From: Victivallales bacterium
Lineage (GTDB): Bacteria; Verrucomicrobiota; Lentisphaeria; Oligosphaerales; Oligosphaeraceae
DNA: 34,732 nt
NCBI GenBank assembly: GCA_017548425.1
Contig: JAFZAB010000130.1
Span: forward strand, 1-34,732
Reading direction: 5' to 3'
The notes below the pieces were generated by a model. It saw only the letters and a program-made list of their open reading frames with translations. It was not told the origin of the DNA and made no database searches. The position numbers were made by a program, and so were the translations under genes. Within the stretch, counting starts at the first letter, position 1. Every line of letters starts with the position of its first letter. Below, piece by piece: positions 7,866 through 16,715 of this stretch.

Positions 7866-8423
7866 TCAGAATTCCACTTTCGGAGCGGCTTTTTCCGCTT
7901 CCGGAACTTCGAAATACGGCTTCTGCTCGTAGTGGAGGGTGTTGCCCGGCCACTGCTTGATTTTCGTGTTGAACGTGCGAACGGCGTCGTTGTAATCTTT
8001 TCTGGCGACGGCGATTCTGTTTTCCGTGCCCGCCAGTTCGTCCGCAAGAGCGCGGAAATTCTGGTTGGCCTTCAGTTCGGGATTGCTTTCGGAGACGACA
8101 AGCAACCGGGAGATGGCGGCGCCGACTTCGCCTTCCGCCTTCATGCGATCGGCTTGTGACAAATTGCCAGCGGCCAGTTTTTCGCGGGCGGCGGTGATGG
8201 TCTCAATCGCCTTCATCTCATGCGCGGCATAGCCTTTGACCGTGGATACGAAATTGGGAATCAAGTCATTACGGCGTTTGAGCTGATTATCGATCTGGGC
8301 CCATTTACCGCTGACATCCTCCTCCATAGCGATGATTTGGTTTTTGAGTCCAATCCATGCGCAACCGGCGATACCGGCGGCGAGAATAAGGCAGAAAATC
8401 AGAATCAGAATGGATTTTCCCAT
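7866..8423 (-). CDS. lemA: LemA family protein
   Basis: This 185-residue protein has the full LemA pattern: an N-terminal membrane anchor (ILILIFCLILAAGIAGC), then NQLKRRNDLIPNFVSTVKGY, then ELKANQNFRALADELAGTEN and the RIAVARKDYNDAVRTFN helix. Cys21 after AG could be a lipobox. LemA proteins form a helical bundle on the outer face of the inner membrane; their role is still poorly known, though they often accompany membrane peptidases. An AAGG lies ahead of the ATG. The next gene downstream, six bases away, encodes an HExxH membrane protein. Confidence 0.92.
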   Translation of the reverse strand: MGKSILILIFCLILAAGIAGCAWIGLKNQIIAMEEDVSGKWAQIDNQLKRRNDLIPNFVSTVKGYAAHEMKAIETITAAREKLAAGNLSQADRMKAEGEVGAAISRLLVVSESNPELKANQNFRALADELAGTENRIAVARKDYNDAVRTFNTKIKQWPGNTLHYEQKPYFEVPEAEKAAPKVEF

Positions 8424-8441
8424 GGTCGTTTTCCTTTTCGT

Positions 8442-9404
8442 TTAAAATTTACCTGCGAGCAGTTTGTCGAAGTATTCGATAGTTTTCTTAAGTCCTTCCG
8501 CCAACGGGACTTTCGGTTCCCAATTGAGAAGTTTCTTGGCGAGCGTGATATCTGGCTTGCGCTGTTTGGGATCGTCCTGCGGCAATGGCTTGAAGACGAG
8601 TTTGGATTTCGACCCAGTGAGTTCGATGACTTTTTCCGCAAGTTCGCGAATGGTGAATTCGCCTGGATTGCCGACGTTGACAGGACCTGTTACGTCATCG
8701 CCTGTGTTCATCAGGCGGACCATGCCTTCGATCAAGTCGTCAACATAGCAGAAGGAACGTGTCTGGCTACCATCGCCAAAGAGTGTAATATCTTGGTTTT
8801 GAAGAGCTTGAACAATGAAATTCGAAACGACGCGGCCGTCGTTGGGATGCATGCGCGGGCCATATGTGTTGAAGATGCGGATGACTTTGATGCGCGTCTT
8901 GTGCTGCCGCCAGTAATCGAAAAACAGCGTTTCCGCACAGCGCTTTCCTTCGTCATAGCAGGAACGGATGCCTGTGCAATTCACGTGGCCCCAATAGGAT
9001 TCGACTTGCGGATGGACTTCGGGGTCGCCATAGACTTCAGACGTGGAAGCTTGCAAGATCTTCGCTTTCACACGTTTGGCGAGGCCGAGCATGTTGATGG
9101 CTCCGTGGACGGACGTTTTCGTTGTCTGGACGGGATCGAACTGATAGTGGACAGGCGACGCAGGGCACGCCAGATTGAAGATTTCATCGACTTCGACATA
9201 GAGCGGGAAGGTGACGTCATGGCGCATGATTTCCAGATGCGGATTGCCCATGAGATGTTTCAGATTGTCCTTCGTGCCGGTGAAGAAGTTATCGACGACG
9301 AGCACATCGTGGCCGTCTTTGAGCATGCGTTCGGCCAGATGGGAGCCCAGGAAGCCTGCGCCGCCGGTGATGAGAATGCGTTTGCGAATGGAATAGTTTT
9401 GCAT
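8442..9404 (-). CDS. UDP-glucuronate decarboxylase (UDP-xylose synthase), extended SDR
   Basis: This 320-residue NAD-dependent epimerase/dehydratase has the Rossmann motif GGAGFLG (14-20), the substrate-region sequence [12 protein letters not shown], the STSEVYGDP segment and the catalytic YDEGK (Tyr150, Lys154). The combination PASPVHYQ with the conserved [23 protein letters not shown] is characteristic of UDP-glucuronic acid decarboxylase, which makes UDP-xylose for surface polysaccharide. No clear ribosome-binding site is seen. It sits between a GH32 gene and lemA on the same strand with short gaps (18 and 76 bases), so it may be read from a common transcript although the functions differ. 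Confidence 0.9.
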   Translation of the reverse strand: MQNYSIRKRILITGGAGFLGSHLAERMLKDGHDVLVVDNFFTGTKDNLKHLMGNPHLEIMRHDVTFPLYVEVDEIFNLACPASPVHYQFDPVQTTKTSVHGAINMLGLAKRVKAKILQASTSEVYGDPEVHPQVESYWGHVNCTGIRSCYDEGKRCAETLFFDYWRQHKTRIKVIRIFNTYGPRMHPNDGRVVSNFIVQALQNQDITLFGDGSQTRSFCYVDDLIEGMVRLMNTGDDVTGPVNVGNPGEFTIRELAEKVIELTGSKSKLVFKPLPQDDPKQRKPDITLAKKLLNWEPKVPLAEGLKKTIEYFDKLLAGKF

Positions 9405-9480
9405 AGGTTGATGGTTTTATGGATGGTTGTTGAGAATCATGACCATCTAATAACGAATGGATGAAATGAATGATTTGCGG

Positions 9481-11019
9481 TTAGGGAAGAATGGATTGAA
9501 GCGGATATGCTGTGACGGCCAGATTGACGGAGGCCTCGAATGGTGTCTCAACGGCGGGCGTGACGGCTTCATGAGCGATATAGACAAGGCCGTCGTCGGA
9601 GAAGATCTCGACGGCGGTTGTGTCGAAATAAAGCGTCGCGTCGAACGGTTTGTTTGGAATCCAGTCATAGACGCGATTGTTGACGGTCAGTTTGGCAGTG
9701 GCGGGATCGATTGCAAATGAGAGACTTCCGACTTTGAAAGAGGCCGACTGGTTGTCTTTCGCCACGACATGGAGTTCGCATGGCATCGGCAGGGCGGTCG
9801 CGTCAGCAGGTAACGGTTCGCTGCGGAGCGAGGCAAGTTCCGCCATGGGCTTGCGCGTCAGACGGATGCCGTCCGCCGTCTTGACGAGGCCAAGCTCATG
9901 CGGAATGGACATGGACTGGTTGAAACGCATGCCCGGAGCGTATGCGCGGAGCCATGCCAGCATGATGCGGCGACCATCGGGCACATTGAAATACGTCTGC
10001 GCAGCATAGGAGCAGCCTTGCGTGCCAGTAAGTCTTTCCATTTCAGGCGTGAACGCTGTTCCATCGAATTTGCCGATGGCATAGACGGCGTTGGCGGCGA
10101 TGACGACCCAACGCGTCTCGTCCGTGCCTTCGACGGGCAGTTCGAAATAGTCCGGACATTCGTAGAGGAAACCGTTGCCGTTGCAATCGCCTGGATAGAC
10201 GGAGGCTTTGGTCCATTCTTTCAGATTCGGCGACGTCCAGAATTCAACCGTATGGACTTGATTTGGATGGCCGACGTAGAAAAGCATCGTCCAAAGCTGC
10301 GTCTTCTCGTTCCAATAGACCTTTGGATCGCGATTGCCGTTCGTCTGATTGGGGACGACAGGATTGCCGTCGTATTTCGTGAACGTCCGTCCATTCAACG
10401 AATAGGCGATGCATTGTGTAAAAGGTTTTCCCGCAGCAGTATAGATAAGAACCATGGGCGGATTTTCAGCGGTTCCGAAGCCGGATGTGTTGTTGACATC
10501 GACGACGGCGCTGCCGCTGAACATCGTGCCGAATTTGTCCGGATGGAGCGCGTCTCCAAGTTCCTTCCAATGAATGAGATCCTTCGAGACGGCGTGGCCC
10601 CATGTCATGTTGCCCCAGTCGGTTCCGTATGGATTATGCTGGAAGAACAGATGATATTCGCCCTTGTAGAAGACAAGGCCGTTGGGGTCGTTCGTCCAGC
10701 CAAGGGCGGGCGAGAAGCGTGTCCGTGGGCGGAGCGATTCCTTGTAAAGATCTTTCGGCCAAGGCGTTGCGGCACAATAGCAATATTGTGTGTGGACGGC
10801 GTTGTCGTTAATGGAAACGGTCAGCGTTTTGCCGGAAAACGCGCCGACGGGAATTGGCGTGAACCAATCGGCAGCTTTGCCGTTGGCGAGTTTCATGTCG
10901 AACGTCTTGATGACGGTATCACCGCAGGTGATGGTAACATCGACTTTCTTTCCAGCATTGTCAACGGGAAGCATCAGCCATGGCTTTGCGGCGGAGACGG
11001 TGAATGAAAACAGTTTCAT
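9481..11019 (-). CDS. Glycoside hydrolase family 32 (fructan hydrolase/invertase-like)
   Basis: The 512-residue protein has the GH32 catalytic set: nucleophile Asp111 in WTNDPNG, stabiliser in RDPKV (230-234) and acid/base Glu287 in ECPD. GH32 enzymes release fructose from sucrose, levan or inulin. The N-terminal ~95 residues form a separate beta-rich domain, similar in position to the DUF4980-type domain in front of some GH32 catalytic domains. The C-terminal beta-sandwich is shorter (about 430-512). There is no convincing signal peptide, so the enzyme is probably cytoplasmic and would act on imported oligosaccharides. AAGG lies about nine bases before the ATG. Fructose transporters or kinases are not adjacent. 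Confidence 0.92.
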   Translation of the reverse strand: MKLFSFTVSAAKPWLMLPVDNAGKKVDVTITCGDTVIKTFDMKLANGKAADWFTPIPVGAFSGKTLTVSINDNAVHTQYCYCAATPWPKDLYKESLRPRTRFSPALGWTNDPNGLVFYKGEYHLFFQHNPYGTDWGNMTWGHAVSKDLIHWKELGDALHPDKFGTMFSGSAVVDVNNTSGFGTAENPPMVLIYTAAGKPFTQCIAYSLNGRTFTKYDGNPVVPNQTNGNRDPKVYWNEKTQLWTMLFYVGHPNQVHTVEFWTSPNLKEWTKASVYPGDCNGNGFLYECPDYFELPVEGTDETRWVVIAANAVYAIGKFDGTAFTPEMERLTGTQGCSYAAQTYFNVPDGRRIMLAWLRAYAPGMRFNQSMSIPHELGLVKTADGIRLTRKPMAELASLRSEPLPADATALPMPCELHVVAKDNQSASFKVGSLSFAIDPATAKLTVNNRVYDWIPNKPFDATLYFDTTAVEIFSDDGLVYIAHEAVTPAVETPFEASVNLAVTAYPLQSILP

Positions 11020-11080
11020 GGTTATTACCTTATAAATACTAGGTGGTCAACGGGTTAATGCGCTGGCGGTAATCGTCTGT

Positions 11081-12430
11081 TCACGCTTTGCGTTGCATTT
11101 TGGCGGTGAACATGGCGTCGCAGTCCGCGTCCCACGGCCAGAGTTGGTTCATGCCATCCGTCTGCCGTCCGGTCAGCGGGCAGGTGAACGGTGCAAGCGA
11201 ATATTCCGAATGGCGTGACAGGAAGTCTTCGACAATGGCTTGGTTTTCCGCCGCAAACATGGAACATGTTGAATAGACGAGCGTTCCGCCTGGCATGACA
11301 GCCTTCGAGGCGTTTTCAAGAAGTTGCGACTGAAGGTCGTTGAAGCCTTGGATGTCGGAATCGAACGTCGTCCAACGGCCGTCTGGATTGCGCCGCCATG
11401 TTCCCGAACAAGAACATGGTGTATCGACGAGTACGCCGTGGAAGTGATTGTTATATCTCGGCACTTCCTTCCCTAACCACTCTTTACAGCGGATGTTCGG
11501 GAACTGCGCACGGCGCGCACGAAGCTTCAAATCCTGCAATTTATGAACACGGATGTCACTGGCGGTGATGATTCCCTTCCGTTGCATGAGCGACGCAAGA
11601 TGAAGCGTCTTGCCGCCGCCGCCTGCGCAGGCATCCCACCACTGCTGGCCGGGCTTCGGATTGCAGATCATTGCAACGCATTGGGATGCAATGTCTTGTA
11701 TTTCGAAGGCTCCGTTGCGGAACGACTGCAGCGCACGCAGATTGCCGCCTGCGAATTCAAGGCAGACGGCATCCTGCATGACGGGATGGAGGGCAGGGCG
11801 GAAGTCGTTGTCGCGCAGTTCGGCGAGAACGTCCTCCGGTTTCTCCGCATAGAGCCGCAGCCAGACAGGCGGACGATGTTGCAACCATTCCAACAGCTCT
11901 TCGACGGGGCGCGGCGCGTTGATGCGCGCATAGCACCATTCCGGTAGCAAGTCCATCTGACGCAACGACTTGCCGCCGTCTTGCAGAAACGGTTTCAGAT
12001 AGCGTTTGCGATCCAAAGCGGAGGCGTCCTGCGGAAGAAATTTGATGTCATCCCGTTCAAGGCCAGCCTCTTCGAACCACCATGTGGCAGCCGGCGGCAG
12101 TTCGTTCTTTCCTTCCATGTACCACGCCATGGAGAACAACGGATAGAAGGCGGACAGCGGGAAACTTAGTTCCGTCTTCTTCTCCGGATGTTCGACCGCT
12201 TCGCGAAAATCATTCGGTGCCAAATGCTTAAGCCATCCCCACCAACGGAGCACGGAGAACAATGTCTCCGAAATGAGACGGCGGTCGCGCGAGCCGAATT
12301 CGTGGTGTTCATAGAACGCCGACGACAGCGAACGATCCGCGGGACGCCGCTTCAGCAGCGTCTCCGCGAGCACGTTCGCGACGATTTCCGCGCAATGGAA
12401 TCCTTGGGAGGCAATACGATCATAATTCAT
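11081..12430 (-). CDS. RsmB/NOP2-family RNA (cytosine-5) methyltransferase
   Basis: The 449-residue protein has an N-terminal helical NusB-like region (about 1-90, with the LFSVLRWWGWL segment) and a C-terminal SAM-dependent methyltransferase. The SAM-binding loop is DACAGGGGKTLHLA. The two catalytic cysteines of m5C RNA methyltransferases are visible in DTPCSCSG and YSTCSMF. This fits RsmB, which methylates 16S rRNA (C967 in E. coli), but RsmF-like specificity cannot be excluded. The ATG at 12430 directly follows an ATTAAGC-type 7-bp array that occupies the usual ribosome-binding position. It is upstream of the GH32 gene with 61 bases between. Confidence 0.87.
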   Translation of the reverse strand: MNYDRIASQGFHCAEIVANVLAETLLKRRPADRSLSSAFYEHHEFGSRDRRLISETLFSVLRWWGWLKHLAPNDFREAVEHPEKKTELSFPLSAFYPLFSMAWYMEGKNELPPAATWWFEEAGLERDDIKFLPQDASALDRKRYLKPFLQDGGKSLRQMDLLPEWCYARINAPRPVEELLEWLQHRPPVWLRLYAEKPEDVLAELRDNDFRPALHPVMQDAVCLEFAGGNLRALQSFRNGAFEIQDIASQCVAMICNPKPGQQWWDACAGGGGKTLHLASLMQRKGIITASDIRVHKLQDLKLRARRAQFPNIRCKEWLGKEVPRYNNHFHGVLVDTPCSCSGTWRRNPDGRWTTFDSDIQGFNDLQSQLLENASKAVMPGGTLVYSTCSMFAAENQAIVEDFLSRHSEYSLAPFTCPLTGRQTDGMNQLWPWDADCDAMFTAKMQRKA

Positions 12431-12451
12431 AATGCTTAATGCTTAATGCTT
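12431..12451. repeat. 7-bp array just upstream of the rRNA methyltransferase start
   Basis: Three perfect copies of aatgctt directly abut the methyltransferase start codon (minus strand reading AAGCATT). The spacer then contains CTAGAG/CTCTAG inverted words (12457-12462 with 12473-12478) before the stop of the Gfo/Idh gene. Each unit plus its junction gives TTAA, hence a TAA on both strands. Confidence 0.8.
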
Positions 12452-12486
12452 AATTACTAGAGGCTTTAGAGACTCTAGATAACTAA

Positions 12487-13809
12487 TTAATAGAGATTTA
12501 CAAGATCTTTCACCTTCACGGGGAGACCGGTCTTGATGGACTGGTTGGCCGCGATGCCGGTGAGAATCGAATTGGCGCCGTCGATGTAGCCGGCGGCATG
12601 GCCGAGCGGATCATCCGTCACGCCAACGAGCACGTCGCGCAGCATGCGCGAGTCGCCGCCGCCATGGCCGGATTTGTCGCCCTGGTCGTATTCGATGACC
12701 TGCGGCTTGCCCCACATCGGCTGGAAGATGATTTCCGGAATCAGATTCTTCTTGTCTTCCATTTCACGCATGCCCGGAATGACAAGATCTTCCGCGTCGC
12801 TGCTCGTCAGGAACGCTTTTTCAACGACGTTGAATTCAAGGCGGCCTTTCGTGCCGTTGAAGACGATGCGGTAGCCTTCCCACGGAAGGAACGCGTTCAG
12901 CGCGTAGGTCATGTTCACTTTGTTCTTGTAGTGGACCATGACGGACATCGTGTCTTCGATGGAGATGCCGTCGCCGAAGACGGATTGGTCACGATAGTAG
13001 CCGTCGCAATGTTCGGCGTTGTAGTAAAGGCCCATCATTTCGGAATTTGGATTGCTTTCATCGACCTTCAACGCGAATGGGTCCTTCTTGGCGATTTCGG
13101 AGCCGCGGACGCGGTTGTAAAACTCTTTCACGCCGCGCTTTTCAGCATTTTCACGACCATAGAAACGGAGGTCGCCCATGGCGAAGACGATTTCGGGGGA
13201 GGAGTTGATCCACCAGTTGACGAGATCGAAGTGATGCGTCGCCTTGTGGACGAGCAGGCCGCCCGAATTGCGTTTGTCACGATGCCAGCGGCGGAAATAA
13301 TCCGCGCCGTGGGACGTGTCGAGCAGCCATTCGAAATGGACGGAGATGATTTCGCCGCAGATGCCCTGCGCGAGAAGCTCCTTAACTTTCGTATTGCGAG
13401 GCGCATAGCGGTAGTTGAAGCAGACGGTCAGATTCTTGCCGGTCTTGTGCTTCGTGTCAATGATCTGCTGGCATTTTTCGGCGTCCATCGTCATGGGTTT
13501 TTCCGTGATGACGTCGCATCCGAGCTCCATGGCGCGGCAGATGTAGTAGTGGTGGGTGCGGTCCATGGAGGTGACGATGACGCGGTCCGGCTTCTGTTCG
13601 AGAATCATCTTGTCGAAATCGTAATGACGATATGTCGGCAGGGGGGCGTGACCGAATTTTTCGTTGATTTTCTTGTTGTAGTAGTCCATTCGGGCCTGGT
13701 TGAGGTCGCAGAACGCGAGCAGTTGCCCGTATTCCTTGAAATCGCCCATGAGAGCGTTGGTGTACATCCACGAACGGCCGCCTGTTCCGACAATGCAATA
13801 CGTTTTCAT
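12487..13809 (-). CDS. Gfo/Idh/MocA family oxidoreductase
   Basis: This 440-residue NAD(P)-dependent sugar dehydrogenase-like enzyme has an N-terminal Rossmann domain (CIVGTGGRSWMY; a variant glycine motif) with the family's ITEKPM signature (Glu103-Lys104-Pro105). The C-terminal alpha/beta domain carries GGLLVHKATHHFDLVNWW, whose Lys and His are the usual catalytic region. It is longer than the common 330-390 residues, with extra loops after residue 250. AGGAAAG lies before the ATG. No TAT or Sec signal is seen, so it is cytosolic. Substrate unknown; family members oxidise or isomerise sugars and inositols. It heads the minus-strand series that continues with the rRNA methyltransferase. Confidence 0.9.
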   Translation of the reverse strand: MKTYCIVGTGGRSWMYTNALMGDFKEYGQLLAFCDLNQARMDYYNKKINEKFGHAPLPTYRHYDFDKMILEQKPDRVIVTSMDRTHHYYICRAMELGCDVITEKPMTMDAEKCQQIIDTKHKTGKNLTVCFNYRYAPRNTKVKELLAQGICGEIISVHFEWLLDTSHGADYFRRWHRDKRNSGGLLVHKATHHFDLVNWWINSSPEIVFAMGDLRFYGRENAEKRGVKEFYNRVRGSEIAKKDPFALKVDESNPNSEMMGLYYNAEHCDGYYRDQSVFGDGISIEDTMSVMVHYKNKVNMTYALNAFLPWEGYRIVFNGTKGRLEFNVVEKAFLTSSDAEDLVIPGMREMEDKKNLIPEIIFQPMWGKPQVIEYDQGDKSGHGGGDSRMLRDVLVGVTDDPLGHAAGYIDGANSILTGIAANQSIKTGLPVKVKDLVNLY

Positions 13810-13870
13810 GTTTGCTTTCCTGTTTTTGGTTTATGATTGGTCAATGACGAAAATACAAACATAAAAAATA

Positions 13871-13924
13871 AAGCCTAAAGCCAAAAGTTCAAAGCGAGAA
13901 GAGCTTTAAACATGGCTTTAGGCT
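13871..13924. repeat. Intergenic 7-bp words with an 11-bp inverted repeat
   Basis: Perfect 11-bp arms agcctaaagcc (13872-13882) and ggctttaggct (13914-13924) enclose further 7-bp words (aaaagtt, caaagcg, gctttaa). The composition is the same as in the arrays at 5944-6093 and 6860-6942. It lies between the Gfo/Idh start and the stop of pseudopilin 5. Confidence 0.7.
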
Positions 13925-13931
13925 GTATATT

Positions 13932-13954
13932 CCCCGTCCATGGGGCGGACGGGG
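13932..13954 (-). terminator. Possible hairpin terminator of pseudopilin 5
   Basis: Perfect 8-bp stem ccccgtcc/ggacgggg (13932-13939 with 13947-13954), 7-base loop, 17 bases after the stop codon. There is no T-run on the minus strand, so termination strength is uncertain. Confidence 0.45.
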
Positions 13955-13971
13955 TGTCGCTGGAATGTGAA

Positions 13972-14715
<744 letters not shown>

Positions 14716-14820
14716 GTTTGGTTCCTTTGTTTTTAGATTTTGGGAGTCCAAGAGAAAAATTAACATTTTTACTTCCAATTCACAATATACAATGGTAATT
14801 GAGAAATATCAATAGAAAAA

Positions 14821-14864
14821 AATAAAAAAATCCCGCGTTATTTCTTCCGAAATAGGCGCGGGAT
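14821..14864 (-). terminator. Intrinsic terminator of pseudopilin 6
   Basis: Stem atcccgcg/cgcgggat (14830-14837 with 14857-14864), extended by an inner tatttc/gaaata stem (14839-14844 with 14849-14854). On the minus strand the hairpin is followed by a T-rich tract. It lies 33 bases past the stop codon. Confidence 0.85.
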
Positions 14865-14897
14865 GTTGAAAATTTACCTTAAATTACTGAAAATGAA

Positions 14898-15650
14898 TTA
14901 GTATTGATCCCAATGGTTATCTGTGGACTGGGTGGGATATCCACCGGGCAACGGTCCGAAGAATTTGCGCCAGGCGATGGCTTCGACATGGCCGTCCAGA
15001 AGGAGGGTGTTGACCATCAAATTATGGCGGCAAATGGGGCGGCGGGCCTGATTGTTCCACTGGTCCATCTGCGTATAGTTGGAGCCGCCTGGATAGGTGA
15101 GCTGGTATTGGGTGACGCCAGTCTGGAGGAGAGGCCACTTGGAAGCGTCCGTCGAGTAGTTGACGACGTCTGCGCTACAGGTCGCGCCGTCGGCCAGAAC
15201 ATCCGTCCAGGAGGGATTCGGATACTGCCCGAGTTTGCGAATGGTGCTGGTGGCGGTGTAATTGCCCCATGGAATGACGATGCCGTTGCAACCATAGCCG
15301 CGATCATAGGTGACGGATGGGCACTGGAAGCTCTTCATGGATTTGTTCCATGAACCGGCGATCTTGCCGTTGGAACTGGCGCCGCCTTCCACATAAGGGG
15401 CGAGATAGTCATACCAGTACGGAACGCCTGACGGTTCGGACTGGTACATGCCCCAGCAGGGGATGTCGTTATGATCCTGTGTGTATTGCAGGAATCCGAG
15501 CCCGAGCTGCTTGATGTTGGATGTGCAGGAGATGGCGTAGGCCTTTTCACGAGCCTTCGCAAGGGCGGGGAGGAGCATGGCCGCCAAAATCGCGATGATC
15601 GCGATGACGACCAATAATTCGATGAGGGTGAATAGCAGCACTTTTTTCAT
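14898..15650 (-). CDS. Pseudopilin-like secreted protein, H-X9-DG family (copy 6)
   Basis: A 250-residue sister of copy 5: leader [34 protein letters not shown], the shared [18 protein letters not shown] segment and H-X9-DG ([12 protein letters not shown]) followed by [19 protein letters not shown] precedes the ATG. It ends with its own strong terminator, so copies 6 and 5 are probably separate transcripts although adjacent. As in all six copies, the residue before the Phe at the presumed cleavage site is not Gly. Confidence 0.88.
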   Translation of the reverse strand: MKKVLLFTLIELLVVIAIIAILAAMLLPALAKAREKAYAISCTSNIKQLGLGFLQYTQDHNDIPCWGMYQSEPSGVPYWYDYLAPYVEGGASSNGKIAGSWNKSMKSFQCPSVTYDRGYGCNGIVIPWGNYTATSTIRKLGQYPNPSWTDVLADGATCSADVVNYSTDASKWPLLQTGVTQYQLTYPGGSNYTQMDQWNNQARRPICRHNLMVNTLLLDGHVEAIAWRKFFGPLPGGYPTQSTDNHWDQY

Positions 15651-15815
15651 AGTTGACTCCTTTTTTGTTGGTGGGACTCAAAGGGACACGAATAAGGATC
15701 TCTCACGCAAAATCATCTGATACCTAAAATATACTGCCTGCAAATAAAATCAAATGGTTTTTTCCCTTTCTATGAAGTTTTTATTATGCCTGAAGTCTGC
15801 TGGACGCGAAAGTCG

Positions 15816-15850
15816 TCACTGGCTGATGAAATTGCCCATGCGGTAGCGGA
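15816..15850. repeat. 35-bp direct repeat, left copy (displaced 3' end of the GH123-like gene)
   Basis: Matches 16681-16715 at 34 of 35 bases. The right copy is the last 35 bases of the GH123-like gene including its stop codon (encoding RYRMGNFISQ). The left copy stands alone in the spacer 15651-15880, which otherwise holds nothing I recognise. The two copies enclose the zinc-ribbon gene. Confidence 0.9.
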
Positions 15851-15880
15851 ATCAGGCGGAAATCTGTTCGGCTGATAATG

Positions 15881-16642
15881 TCATGGTTGAGAGGTGTTTT
15901 TCCTAGGGCGCGTTTCTACATGTCCGTCCGCAAAAGCTACGATATCAATCTTTTTGTGTTTTGTACAAATGAAAACGGTAGTTTTTGACAGCTCTTTGAT
16001 TTCAGTAAATTTTTTAGCTTCAATAGGAAGCAAAGTATATTCTTCATGAGAAATTGGGCATTTCAAAGTAGAATGATCACTCATCAATTTCATGACAGGG
16101 TCGCTTTCTATGAAGCCTCGGATGTCTTCAATTGAAGTGGGTAGGGAGTCTTTGTGACTACTAGCATATAGGGTAATTGCAAAACTAATACATTTTAAGT
16201 TGCTTACGCAAATGAGTTCTTTTGCACTTTCTCTTGACCGTTGAATAGCGGGAAGCAACATGGCTGCAATAATGATTAAAATCGGAATTCGAATAATGCT
16301 CCAACAACCGAAGACAATACCCGCGATGGCTTTCCCTTTTCCAAGAAGAAGTCCGTTCGATCTATTGATTTTGCTTGTGGAGATGATGCCCGTGATAAGT
16401 GCTGCCAGACCGCAAAACGGCACGCCGATGAAGGAAATGATGCCCAGAATCATAGATGTCGTGGCCATGCTTTCCGGCTGTGGCGGCTGAGCCGACAAGC
16501 CGTTCACCTGCGCCATTGGAATGTCATTTAAGGCAGGAGTGACGAACTGCTGCGAGCAGTGCGGGCATGTCACCGTCTGGCCTGCCATATTGTCTTCCAC
16601 TTGGACTTCCTTCTGACAATGCGGACATCTGTAAAAATACAT
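15881..16642 (-). CDS. Zinc-ribbon / DUF4190-like membrane protein with a C-terminal H-X9-DG domain
   Basis: This is a composite 253-residue protein. Residues 1-30 form a CxxC...CxxC zinc ribbon (Cys6, Cys9, Cys26, Cys29). Residues 59-133 hold two membrane stretches separated by KINRSNG..LGKGKAIAG, the DUF4190-like pattern. The second stretch ends IIAAMLLPAIQRSRESAKELICVSNLK, which is the end of a pseudopilin leader. The C-terminus has H-X9-DG (His228, Asp238-Gly239, then HVE). The prepilin cleavage motif itself is absent, so the protein would stay anchored, with the zinc ribbon likely cytoplasmic and the H-X9-DG part outside. AGGAG precedes the ATG. It lies between two 35-bp direct repeats. 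Function unknown. Confidence 0.75.
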   Translation of the reverse strand: MYFYRCPHCQKEVQVEDNMAGQTVTCPHCSQQFVTPALNDIPMAQVNGLSAQPPQPESMATTSMILGIISFIGVPFCGLAALITGIISTSKINRSNGLLLGKGKAIAGIVFGCWSIIRIPILIIIAAMLLPAIQRSRESAKELICVSNLKCISFAITLYASSHKDSLPTSIEDIRGFIESDPVMKLMSDHSTLKCPISHEEYTLLPIEAKKFTEIKELSKTTVFICTKHKKIDIVAFADGHVETRPRKNTSQP

Positions 16643-16680
16643 ATGTTATCTCCTGTCAATTTGCATCATTGTGACTTATA

Positions 16681-16715
16681 TCACTGGCTGATGAAATTAC
16701 CCATGCGGTAGCGGA
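16681..16715. repeat. 35-bp direct repeat, right copy (3' end of the GH123-like gene)
   Basis: Right-hand partner of 15816-15850, one mismatch. It is part of the coding sequence and contains the stop codon. Confidence 0.9.

Noticed and set aside
8220..9464. Long plus-strand open frame (and similar ones at 9898-11007, 12598-13836 and 17869-19149)
   Set aside because: All lie opposite well-supported minus-strand genes and show no family motifs.
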